64,000 nucleotides of DNA from the NCBI RefSeq assembly GCF_000988205.1, contig NZ_LAYQ01000013.1:62001-126000 (forward strand), given 5' to 3'. A program made the position numbers and the translations under genes. The notes under the pieces are model-generated. The model had not been told where the DNA came from. It saw nothing but the letters and a program-made list of their open reading frames with translations, and made no database searches. Source of the DNA: Corynebacterium minutissimum. Its GTDB lineage: Bacteria > Actinomycetota > Actinomycetes > Mycobacteriales > Mycobacteriaceae. Below, piece after piece: positions 54,963-64,000 of this stretch. Position 1 is the stretch's first letter; every line of letters starts with the position of its first letter.

Positions 54963-55681
54963 TAGTTCACCTCGAGGAAAGCCGCGGTAGGTGGGAAGGA
55001 ACACGAGGATTCAGCAGTGTTGACCGCACCGGAGAGGACCGCCACGACGGTACCCTTGCCGGTCGTTGCGCGGCCCGAGACCGTGGTTGGCCCATCGGTG
55101 TTGATGCCGTTGTTGAAGAGGGGAGTGGTGCCGAACTGGAAGGTGTCCAGGTTGAACCACTGGACGCGCATGGCGCCCTGTTCTTCAGCGGCGGTCGGGG
55201 TACCCAGGGCGGTGAAGAGGAAGACGGCTTCGCCTTCACCGGCGCCTGGGGCCGGCATATCGGTTGGGCCCGGTACGGCGATGGCGGAACCCACCGAATC
55301 GCCCTGCCCGCCGATGCACTGCGCGGAGACCGTGGGCCAGTAGAACTGGCGGAAGCCGGGGTTATTTCCCTCCGGCATCGCGACGCCGCCCTCACCGCCG
55401 TCACCAGCGGTGAAGTTGAGTGCGGTGAGGATGGCGCTGCGGGCCTCCTGCGGGATCCATGGCTGTGCCGCGAAAGCACGAACGCGCTCCTGCGTCTCCG
55501 GGGTGGGACGGCCGAGGCTGTCCAGCGGGTTGCTGCTCTGAGGAACGTTCACCAGCGAGGAGAGATCAGGGGCGCCGGCATGCGCGGGCGTGATGCTGAG
55601 CAGGCCCACCATCAGGGCAGCAGTGAGTCCGGCTACGCCGCGACGGGCGGAACCGGTGGAGTGCTGTTCAGAAAAGGCCAT
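54962..55681 (-). CDS. secreted hypothetical protein
   Basis: A 239-residue exported protein. The Sec signal peptide (~1-35) ends with AHA before GAPDLS. The mature part is Gly/Pro/Thr-rich with two cysteines (SAQCIGG and ESSCSF) that could form a disulfide. Similar short secreted proteins occur near typA in other Corynebacterium, but I cannot name the family or function. It is upstream of and coupled to the DUF402 gene. No lipobox is present, so the protein should be free or wall-associated. Confidence 0.7.
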   Translation of the reverse strand: MAFSEQHSTGSARRGVAGLTAALMVGLLSITPAHAGAPDLSSLVNVPQSSNPLDSLGRPTPETQERVRAFAAQPWIPQEARSAILTALNFTAGDGGEGGVAMPEGNNPGFRQFYWPTVSAQCIGGQGDSVGSAIAVPGPTDMPAPGAGEGEAVFLFTALGTPTAAEEQGAMRVQWFNLDTFQFGTTPLFNNGINTDGPTTVSGRATTGKGTVVAVLSGAVNTAESSCSFPPTAAFLEVN

Positions 55682-55845
55682 GGAGAATCCTTGCGTGTGG
55701 GTGGGGGAAGTGACGTCACAGAAACTACACAGTGATCACATCAGCCACAATAGTATCTGCTGTCACAATATTCACTTTTTCGGCGTAGTCAACTCTTTTT
55801 AGAGCCCTACTGTGCGGTATGTCGGTGCTTGATACCAATCTGTTA

Positions 55846-55869
55846 CATCCCGCAGCGCTCTGCGGGATG
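55846..55869. other. perfect hairpin upstream of typA
   Basis: CATCCCGCAG and CTGCGGGATG form a 10-bp stem with a CGCT loop. It lies upstream of the likely typA -10 (TATATT, 55905-55910), so it is not in that leader; it may be an operator or an insulating hairpin. No U-tract follows. Confidence 0.45.
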
Positions 55870-55962
55870 ATGCGCGCGATGCTGCACATCAAAGGGCTAG
55901 AGAGTATATTTAAGGGCCGTTCACATCGCTAACGCACCATGCTTTGAAGGAGCACCCCACAC

Positions 55963-57873
<1,911 letters not shown>

Positions 57874-57941
57874 TTCGCTCAGCGCCGCCCCGGGCAACTA
57901 CAGTGGTAGGGAAAGTTTTCGGAATGTAAAGGTTGTGTGGA

Positions 57942-59543
57942 GTGGACCGTTTCCTGCCTCGGCTTGGCGTTATCCTCGCAGCCGCCCTGCTTACCGCCTG
58001 CCAGGCCAACCCCGGTCCGCCGCCGGTGGTAGATGAGAACGATCGCAGTACCACTCCAACGAATTCCAGCACCACGGCCCCGCCACCTGAGGCAGCACCC
58101 GAAGAGGACCTTCTGCCGGAGCGCAGCACCGTGGCGATTGGGGTGGACCCGCTGCGCGGCGGGCTCAACCCACACCTAGTGGCGAACAACTCCGAGCTGG
58201 TCAACCAGATTGCGGAGCTGGTCCTTCCTTCAGCTTTCCACGGCTCTGAGATGGATACGGATGTCCTGGAATCCGCAGAGGAGATCGAAGCCCCCGGCAG
58301 CATTGCCATGCGGGTACGCTATACCATCGCCGGGCCGGCGCAATGGTCGGATGGCACGCCGATCAGCGGCTCCGATTTTAACTACCTGTGGTCACAGATA
58401 ACGCGCACGCCGGGCGCGAAGGACGTGGCTGGCTACCGGGCAATTACAGCCGTGCGGACCTCCGGGAATGGGCGCGTGGTCACCGTTGACTTTGCCCATC
58501 GCGTGGAGGATTGGCAGAAGCTCTTTGCCAACCTCGTGCCCTCCCACCTCCTGGAAGACCGCGATTTCGCCTCGGCCCTGGCTGACGGGATCCCCGCCTC
58601 GGCCGGGCGCTACCTCGTCGCCGGAATGGATCGCGGCCGGGGAATCATTACCCTCAACCGCAACGACCGGTTCTGGGGAGAAGATCCCGCGAATATCGAC
58701 GTCATTCAGCTGCGCGCTGTGCGCGATACCGCGCAGGCGGTGAACATGTTGCGCTCGCACCAGATCGGTTTTGCTGATATCACCCCGCAGCAGACCACCC
58801 TGGAGAATTTGAGCCTGCTCAGCAACGTCAATACCGGTGTGGTGACCCGGCAACGCCAGCTGCGGCTGAACATGTCGGCCGTCGAGGGAGCGTTCGATGA
58901 ACAGGCGCAACGCCGTGCGTTGGCCTCGCTTCTCGACACCGACCAACTAGCCCGCCTCGCCACCGGCCGCGCCTCGGAGCTCAAGGCTGGGAACAATCCC
59001 TTCGATAGCCACGCGGAGCTCGCCCCATTGCGCGAGCGTGCGGGCCGCAAGCCGGTGAGGATTGCCGTGGATCCCCAGTACCCCACCGCCTTGGCGGCGG
59101 CCACCACCATCGTGGACGTGCTCCAAGCCAAGGCCATCGACGCGGAGGTCGTCACCGAACGCCTGACCACGATTACCTCCGACCTGCTCCCAGCGGGCAA
59201 GGTGGATGCTGTGGTGGCGTGGGATGAGAACGGCGAGGACGCACTCAGCCTGGCCAACTATTTCGTGTGCGCGACACCCACGCGCCCGGCGGCAACGTTG
59301 TCCGGGTACTGCCCGGACAACTCCGCCGACACTGCCCTGGGCATTCTCTCTGGCGACGTGGATTCCGCGACCGCGCAGGAGCGCGTAGAGCATCTCAACA
59401 GGGAGGAAGCGCTCTTCGTCCCGCTGCTCAACGAGGTGCGTATCCACGCTTTGGGCAAGGGTATTGTTGGCCCCGGACAAAGCATTGAGGACTGGGACTC
59501 CGGCCTCATCAGCGCACCGCAGTGGAGGAAAGATGATGACTAA
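57942..59543 (+). CDS. lpqW: LpqW-like lipoprotein (family 5 extracellular solute-binding fold)
   Basis: A ~533-residue lipoprotein. The signal peptide ends in lipobox LLTAC, followed by a Pro/Thr-rich linker and a DppA/OppA-like domain (WSDGTPISGSDFNYLWSQI, LNRNDRFWG). In Mycobacterium LpqW follows typA and precedes mshB, and it adjusts lipomannan and PIM synthesis rather than import; the same neighbours here suggest that role. No permease genes are adjacent, which also argues against an import system. The start (GTG 57942 or TTG 57933) is uncertain. Its end overlaps mshB. Confidence 0.82.
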   Translation: MDRFLPRLGVILAAALLTACQANPGPPPVVDENDRSTTPTNSSTTAPPPEAAPEEDLLPERSTVAIGVDPLRGGLNPHLVANNSELVNQIAELVLPSAFHGSEMDTDVLESAEEIEAPGSIAMRVRYTIAGPAQWSDGTPISGSDFNYLWSQITRTPGAKDVAGYRAITAVRTSGNGRVVTVDFAHRVEDWQKLFANLVPSHLLEDRDFASALADGIPASAGRYLVAGMDRGRGIITLNRNDRFWGEDPANIDVIQLRAVRDTAQAVNMLRSHQIGFADITPQQTTLENLSLLSNVNTGVVTRQRQLRLNMSAVEGAFDEQAQRRALASLLDTDQLARLATGRASELKAGNNPFDSHAELAPLRERAGRKPVRIAVDPQYPTALAAATTIVDVLQAKAIDAEVVTERLTTITSDLLPAGKVDAVVAWDENGEDALSLANYFVCATPTRPAATLSGYCPDNSADTALGILSGDVDSATAQERVEHLNREEALFVPLLNEVRIHALGKGIVGPGQSIEDWDSGLISAPQWRKDDD

Positions 59544-60401
59544 GGATCTCACCGGCTACCGTGTCGTGGCCGTTCATGCCCACCCAGATGACGAGGTGCT
59601 TTTTACCGGCGGAACGTTGGCGGACTTGTCCGCGCGCGGTGCGGAGGTCACCGTGATTACCGCGACGCTGGGTGAGGAAGGCGAGATCATCGGCGAGCCC
59701 TACCAGGGCCTCGCGGAGACCGACCAGCTGGGAGGGTTCCGCGCCTGGGAGCTTAAGCACGCGCTCGACGCTTTAGGCGTCGACGGCATCCAGCTGGGTG
59801 GTTTCGGGCACTTCCGCGATTCCGGCATGGAAGGCTCGCCCGCTCACGAGAATCCGCGGGCCCTGGTCAACCGCGTGGAAGAGGCCGCCGACCTGTTGCG
59901 GGGCCACCTTGTCGCGCTGCGTCCACATGCAGTGCTGACCTATGGCCCGGACGGCGGTTACGGGCACCCCGACCATATCGCTGTGCACAAGGCCGTGCAT
60001 GCGGCTGCCTCGCCTGAGCAGCGCATCTGGTGGGCCGTCTTTGAGCGCGCCGCGCACTACCGCGGCCTCGATGCTGTTACCCCTCCGGAGGCTGGAGCCT
60101 GCCCGATAAAGAGTACCTGGATAACTTCACCAATGCTGGCTGCGATGTGACCTACGAGCTCAGCGACGCGGCACTTGCTGCCAAGCGCGCCGCGATGCTG
60201 GCCCACGCCACGCAGATCTGGCTTGCCGACGGCTCCCTCACTACCGTCAACCCTCACGCCGCCCAGGCGGGCTTGAAGGATCCCGTGGAGGTTCCCGCTG
60301 CCTATGCCTTGTCCAACCTGCTCACCATGCCGCTGCTGCGCCAGGAGTTCTACCAGCTGGGCCAAGGTGAGCCGCAGGATTCATTGTTGGGGGAGAAATG
60401 A
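59536..60401 (+). CDS. mshB: mycothiol biosynthesis deacetylase MshB (one apparent frameshift near 60090)
   Basis: About 288 residues after restoring a G in GGAGGCTGG (60088-60091). It is a zinc enzyme removing acetyl from GlcNAc-inositol in mycothiol synthesis. The zinc motif AHPDDE (H16, D19) and the second histidine in YGHPDHIAVH are present; the C-terminal part continues in the next frame (SLPDKEYLDNFTNAGCDVTYEL). GGAGG at 59524-59528 favours ATG 59536 over 59533. It overlaps the LpqW gene by 8 bp. The break lies in an otherwise conserved essential-pathway gene, so sequence error is likely. Confidence 0.9.
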
Positions 60402-60790
60402 GCGAGCGCGCAATCCGCACCGACTTCTCCCGCGGCGAGCAAGTAGGGGGCCTAGTGTGGCTCGTCTTAGGCGCACTCTGCTCGCTGACTTTAGAGGTGG
60501 TCTATCTCACCGCCCGCGTGCCATGGTTCGACGGGGCCAGCGTGGCCTTTCCGATCACCATCCTCATCGCCTTTTGGCTCAACGGGGTGTTGACCCGCAC
60601 AGCGCGTCTGTGGAGTGAGAATCCCTACATCGCGGGCTTGCCCGGTTTAGCTTGGGTGGCGGGTTTCCTCGCGTTCATGCTGGGAGCCGCTATCGGGGAC
60701 GGTAGCTTGCTGGCCAATAATATTCTCAGCCTGCTGCTGTTCGCCGCGGGAATCGCGGGTAGCGTTTGGCCATTTTTCGCCTCGGAGTAG
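60398..60790 (+). CDS. small conserved membrane protein downstream of mshB
   Basis: A 130-residue protein with four predicted helices (VWLVLGALCSLTLEVVYLT; FPITILIAFWLNGVL; LPGLAWVAGFLAFMLGAAIG; NILSLLLFAAGIAGSVWPFFA). It matches in position and topology the small membrane protein between mshB and fdxC in mycobacteria (Rv1171 region). Its ATG overlaps the mshB stop (ATGA), so it is coupled to mshB; function unknown. Confidence 0.72.
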   Translation: MSERAIRTDFSRGEQVGGLVWLVLGALCSLTLEVVYLTARVPWFDGASVAFPITILIAFWLNGVLTRTARLWSENPYIAGLPGLAWVAGFLAFMLGAAIGDGSLLANNILSLLLFAAGIAGSVWPFFASE

Positions 60791-60840
60791 CATACTGTTA
60801 GTCGTAGAAAACCCGTGACACACAGGAGTTTAAACACCTT

Positions 60841-61164
60841 ATGACTTACACCATCGCGCAGCCTTGCGTCGACGTGATGGACCGCGGCTGCGTTGAAGAG
60901 TGCCCGGTCGACTGCATCTACGAGGCCAAGCGCATGCTCTACATCCACCCGGACGAGTGCGTGGACTGCGGCGCCTGCGAGCCGGCTTGCCCGGTGGAGG
61001 CCATCTTCTACGAGGATGATGTCCCGGATGAGTGGTTGGATTACAACGACGCTAACGCTGCCTTCTTCGACGATCTCGGCTCCCCGGGCGGCGCGGCAGC
61101 ACTCGGCCCGCAGGACTTTGATGTCCCGATGATCGCTGCACTCCCGCCTCAGAACCAGGAGTAG
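60841..61164 (+). CDS. fdxC: 7Fe ferredoxin FdxC
   Basis: A 107-residue ferredoxin. The N-terminal half gives cysteines C9, C17, C21 ([14 protein letters not shown]) and C25 in the [3Fe-4S]/[4Fe-4S] pattern, and [17 protein letters not shown] gives the second cluster; this is the seven-iron actinobacterial type. The acidic tail is typical. It is an essential electron carrier in mycobacteria. An AGGAG site precedes the ATG. dapC begins 3 bp after its stop. Confidence 0.95.
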   Translation: MTYTIAQPCVDVMDRGCVEECPVDCIYEAKRMLYIHPDECVDCGACEPACPVEAIFYEDDVPDEWLDYNDANAAFFDDLGSPGGAAALGPQDFDVPMIAALPPQNQE

Positions 61165-61167
61165 ACC

Positions 61168-62253
61168 ATGAGCCGCACGCCGCTTGGACACACACTCCCG
61201 GATTTTCCGTGGAACTCGCTCGCTGACGCCAAGAAGAAAGCCCAGGCGCATCCGGACGGGATCGTTGACCTATCGGTGGGCAATCCCGTTGATCCGGTTG
61301 CCCCTGGCGTGCAGCTAGCGCTGTCCGCAGCGGCCGAGGCCCCCGGCTACCCGCAGACCCAGGGCACCCCGGAGCTGCGCGAGGCCATTGCGAAGGCGCT
61401 GCAGCGCCGCTACAACATGAACGTGGACGCGGTGCTGCCGGTCATCGGCACCAAGGAGGCTATCGCCTGGCTGCCTACCTTGCTGGGCATGCGCGGCGAG
61501 ACCGTGGCTTTCCCGACGGTGGCTTATCCCACCTATGAAGTCGGTGCGCTTCTGGCCGGTGCCAAGCCTTTGCGCGCCGATGAGGATTTCCAGGATGCGT
61601 CACTGGTGTTCATCAACTCGCCGTCGAATCCGACGGGCCGGGTGTTGGGCGTCGAGAAGCTGCGTGAGATCGTTGCCTGGGCGCGCGCGAACAATGCCAT
61701 CGTGGCCTCGGACGAGTGCTACATGGGCCTGGGCTGGGATGATGAGAACCCGCCGGTGTCCATCCTGGATCCGCGCGTGACTGATGGGGATAACACCGGG
61801 CTCATTGCGATGCATTCGCTGTCCAAGAGCGCGAACATGGCTTCTTACCGCGCGGGTTTCTTTGCGGGCGATGCCCAGCTCATCGCGGAGCTGTTGGAGC
61901 TGCGCAAGCACGCGGGGCTCATCGTTCCAGGCCCCATCCAGGCGGCCATGGTCGCCGCGCTTGACGACGACCCCTCCGAAGCCCTCCAGCGCCAACGCTA
62001 CGCCGCGCGCCGTGTGGATCTCATGCGGGCACTGACCGGCGCGGGCTTTCGGATCGAGCACTCCGAGGCTGGGCTCTACCTGTGGGCAACGCGCGGTGAG
62101 AACTGCCGGGCGACCGTCGATTGGCTGGCCGAGCGCGGCATCCTCGTTGCACCGGGTGACTTCTATGGCCCAGCGGGCGAGCAATTCGTGCGCATTGGCC
62201 TCAACGGCACTGATGAGCGCATCGCCGCAGCCGTGGCCCGCTTGGCTGCGTAA
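61168..62253 (+). CDS. dapC: succinyldiaminopimelate aminotransferase DapC
   Basis: A 361-residue fold-type I PLP aminotransferase. Seen: LSVGNPVDPVAPGVQ, GTKEAIAWLP, FINSPSNPTGRVLG, SDECYMGLGWD and the PLP lysine in SLSKSANMASYRAGF. It converts N-succinyl-2-amino-6-ketopimelate in the lysine/DAP pathway. The fdxC-dapC order is the conserved actinobacterial one, which separates it from other class I aminotransferases. Its stop directly precedes the next ATG. Confidence 0.92.
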   Translation: MSRTPLGHTLPDFPWNSLADAKKKAQAHPDGIVDLSVGNPVDPVAPGVQLALSAAAEAPGYPQTQGTPELREAIAKALQRRYNMNVDAVLPVIGTKEAIAWLPTLLGMRGETVAFPTVAYPTYEVGALLAGAKPLRADEDFQDASLVFINSPSNPTGRVLGVEKLREIVAWARANNAIVASDECYMGLGWDDENPPVSILDPRVTDGDNTGLIAMHSLSKSANMASYRAGFFAGDAQLIAELLELRKHAGLIVPGPIQAAMVAALDDDPSEALQRQRYAARRVDLMRALTGAGFRIEHSEAGLYLWATRGENCRATVDWLAERGILVAPGDFYGPAGEQFVRIGLNGTDERIAAAVARLAA

Positions 62254-63060
62254 ATGGCCTTTCGCCCACCAGCGCGGGAGGGGATTAGCCCGCGTAAGGT
62301 GATGCTCACGGGCATCGTGCCCGCCACTCCTACCTATTGGGCAGGTGAGGCGGGCGATTCCGCGTTTTCGCCCGGTACTCGCTTAGAGCCCGGCACTGTG
62401 CTTCCCGGCCCAACGCTGGCCTGGTATCACCCTTCGGTGCCTTCCGAAGAGCCTATTCCGTTTGATTACCGCGTGGTGTTTGAGGACGGGGACCTGATAG
62501 TCGCGGACAAGCCGCACTTTCTGCCCACGACGTCGAACGGGCGCATCGTGCGCGAGACCCTCCAAACCCGCCTGCGCGTGGACTACGGGGAGGACTCTAT
62601 TGTGCCGCTGCACCGGCTGGACCGGTTGACGTCGGGGTTGGTGCTGTGCTCGCGTAATCCGCGCACGCGCGCTGCGTACCAGCAGCTTTTTCAGGAGCGT
62701 GCGGTGGTGAAGCGCTACCGTGCTCGGGTGGCCGCGCCCTTCTCCTTCGACGGCACGGTGCGGCTGGGCATGCGGCGAGTGCGGGGTGAGCGCCAGGTCC
62801 GCGTGGATCCTATCGGCACGCCTACGGTGACTCGGGTGCGCGCTCGGGGAGCGGTGGCCGATGTCTGGCCACTGACCGGCCATACCCACCAGATTCGCGT
62901 GGTGCTTAACCACCTGGGGCATCCGATTGTGGGGGACGATACTTATCCGGTGGATCGCGGGTTGTCCCTCTACGATTTTTCCACGCCCCTGCGGCTTACT
63001 CACGTAGCTTTGAGCTTTAAGGATCCGCTTTCTGGTGAGAAGCGTGAGTTTCAGCTGTGA
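62254..63060 (+). CDS. RluA-family RNA pseudouridine synthase
   Basis: A 268-residue enzyme isomerising uridine in rRNA or tRNA. The catalytic aspartate is in HRLDRLTSGLVL; the later motifs GHTHQIRVVLNHLGHPIVGDDTY and LTHVALSF complete the RluA fold. The N-terminal ~70 residues form a shorter S4-like or family-specific extension without a clear S4 domain. It starts at the base after the dapC stop, so it is probably co-transcribed. Target RNA and position cannot be read from sequence. Confidence 0.9.
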   Translation: MAFRPPAREGISPRKVMLTGIVPATPTYWAGEAGDSAFSPGTRLEPGTVLPGPTLAWYHPSVPSEEPIPFDYRVVFEDGDLIVADKPHFLPTTSNGRIVRETLQTRLRVDYGEDSIVPLHRLDRLTSGLVLCSRNPRTRAAYQQLFQERAVVKRYRARVAAPFSFDGTVRLGMRRVRGERQVRVDPIGTPTVTRVRARGAVADVWPLTGHTHQIRVVLNHLGHPIVGDDTYPVDRGLSLYDFSTPLRLTHVALSFKDPLSGEKREFQL

Positions 63061-63167
63061 GATTCGGCGCTCTTGCGGCGCGCGTTTTAGTTTGCGCTGA
63101 ATGAGGGACTAAACTCAAACGAAGTTTTATTCATCATAATTGAGCATTTTGTACGAAGGGCGTGTCC

Positions 63168-63731
63168 ATGGCGGATCTGAGCTTTGCTCGCTTTGCCTCG
63201 AATCTTGGCCAGTTCATTAAGTTCGGTCTGGTCGGTGGTTCGGGCACGTTGGTCAACATTGCGACTTCGATTGTGGCTGCAAAGTGCGGTTTGGCGTGGT
63301 TTGGTGCCACGCCGCATGACGCGATGTTCAACCTGTTCGGCACGCAGTTCCACGTGCGTTGGTTCATGCTCTTTTCCACGATTGCCTTCTTGGTGGCGAA
63401 TACCTGGAACTACCAGCTCAACCGCATGTGGACGTTTAAGTCCGTGAACAAGGTGTCTTGGTTGCGTGGGTTCTTCCCATTCCTCATCACGGGTATCGGC
63501 GCCTACCTGGTTACCCTCGCGGTGCAGTACTTGCTGATGAATCCGACCTCGCCGTTGCAGCTGCCGCCGCATATTTTCGACGACTCTACCGGCTTCCGCA
63601 CGATGTACTACTGGGCCAACGCCATTTCCATCGTGGTGGCGATGCCGATTAACTTCATCTTCAATAAGCTGTGGACCTTCCGCTCGACGCCAAAGACGCC
63701 GGTCGTGGTTCACGAGACCGAACCGGCTTAA
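63168..63731 (+). CDS. GtrA-like membrane protein
   Basis: A 187-residue protein with four membrane helices. The family features are FIKFGLVGGSGTLVNI in helix 1, NTWNYQLNRMWTFKS at the helix 2 end and NFIFNKLWTFR at the last helix, the duplicated (N)-x-x-WTF motif. GtrA proteins are thought to move or help present polyprenyl-linked sugars for cell-envelope glycans. GAAGGG (63155-63160) lies 7 nt before ATG 63168, favoured over GTG 63162. No glycosyltransferase neighbour is inside the window. Confidence 0.88.
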   Translation: MADLSFARFASNLGQFIKFGLVGGSGTLVNIATSIVAAKCGLAWFGATPHDAMFNLFGTQFHVRWFMLFSTIAFLVANTWNYQLNRMWTFKSVNKVSWLRGFFPFLITGIGAYLVTLAVQYLLMNPTSPLQLPPHIFDDSTGFRTMYYWANAISIVVAMPINFIFNKLWTFRSTPKTPVVVHETEPA

Positions 63732-63740
63732 TACCGGGCC

Positions 63741-63771
63741 TTTGCCCCGCCTCGCCCCGCCTCGCCCCGCA
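63741..63771. repeat. short tandem repeat of CTCGCCCCGC
   Basis: Three near-identical 10-bp units (GCCCCGCCTC) follow the GtrA-like gene directly. It is a short GC-rich direct repeat at the edge of the larger inverted-repeat array. Confidence 0.7.
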
Positions 63772-63774
63772 CCC

Positions 63775-64000
63775 TTCGCGCTCACCAGCGTAAGGCTGCG
63801 GGGCCTTTGTGTCGCGGCGGTGAGCGGGAAGGGAGGCGTCGGCACGCACCGCTTCCTTCGCGCTCACTGGAGACACGGCGTGGAACCGCTCCATCGTGCT
63901 GGTGAGCGCTTAGGGACGAAAATCGGAAACCCGCCCTTTGCGCTCACCGGCATCTAATAGATTCGCTAGTTCCCGTTTACAGTGAGCGGGAAGGGGCGGC
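63775..64000. repeat. array of alternating inverted 12-bp repeats (REPIN-like), continuing past the window
   Basis: Six copies of TTCGCGCTCACC or its inverse GGTGAGCGGGAA alternate in orientation: 63775 (+), 63819 (-), 63857 (+), 63901 (-), 63937 (+), 63981 (-). Start-to-start distances are 44, 38, 44, 36 and 44 bp, so each pair forms a hairpin with a 32-nt loop and pairs repeat every ~80-82 bp. Intervening sequences are not conserved. The array runs to the window edge. Confidence 0.8.

Noticed and set aside
57942..59543. Peptide ABC-transporter binding protein
   Set aside because: No permease or ATPase genes nearby, and the typA/mshB context matches LpqW, which is not a transporter component.
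63775..64000. Possible CRISPR array at the window end
   Set aside because: The repeats alternate in orientation, are only ~12 bp and the spacers differ in length by position class; no cas genes are near.

Overview
The window comes from a Corynebacterium chromosome, moderately high in GC. Two blocks support this. The first runs oxyR, hrpA, nrdR, divS, lexA, sugR, ptsI, fruK, fruA, ptsH, uraA, hflX, two conserved orphans, dapF, miaA and a DUF349 protein, and from memory it matches the C. glutamicum order closely. The second (typA, lpqW-like, mshB, a small membrane protein, fdxC, dapC) is the conserved order of mycolic-acid actinobacteria and includes a mycothiol biosynthesis gene. I cannot name the species.

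Layout. 1-8.3 kb: a DUF3516 helicase cut by the window edge, a PTS_EIIC_2 membrane protein, a VIT-family metal transporter, and the divergent oxyR / ahpC-ahpD peroxide-defence locus. 8.4-29.3 kb: the core block above, covering RNA helicase, SOS regulation, the sugar phosphotransferase system and its regulator, uracil uptake, HflX, lysine/peptidoglycan (dapF) and tRNA modification (miaA). 29.3-36.7 kb: accessory DNA. An ISL3-family insertion sequence interrupts an acetyltransferase-like gene; it is followed by a truncated HNH/DUF222 gene and a mercury-resistance cassette (MerR-type regulator, palindromic mer promoter, MerA) extended by a thioredoxin-like lipoprotein and a CcdA-type membrane protein. 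36.7-41.9 kb: an MFS symporter, a dicarboxylate-type symporter, a lipoate-ligase-like protein and a PRC-barrel stress protein.

42.0-51.7 kb is the most notable region, a complete selenocysteine cassette. The formate dehydrogenase catalytic gene has an in-frame UGA (codon 189) followed by a SECIS-type hairpin, so it is one gene of 1091 residues and not two ORFs. It is followed by an iron-sulfur subunit and an NrfD-type membrane subunit, then selD on the other strand, a 95-nt tRNA-Sec gene (selC, anticodon UCA), selA and selB. Synthesis (SelD, SelA), the tRNA, the elongation factor and the client enzyme all lie within 10 kb.

51.7-64 kb: an unrecognised protein, a ZIP metal transporter, a DUF808 protein, a DUF402 protein and a secreted protein, then the typA-to-dapC block, a pseudouridine synthase and a GtrA-like protein. 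The window ends in an array of alternating inverted 12-bp repeats.

Two cross-cutting observations. Nine genes carry 13 apparent single-base deletions in total, mostly in G/C runs; every restored length is a multiple of three, so I read most as sequence errors and annotate the genes across the breaks. There are also unannotated repeat structures: a dispersed palindromic element at 21087-21182 and 51652-51732, and the terminal array.
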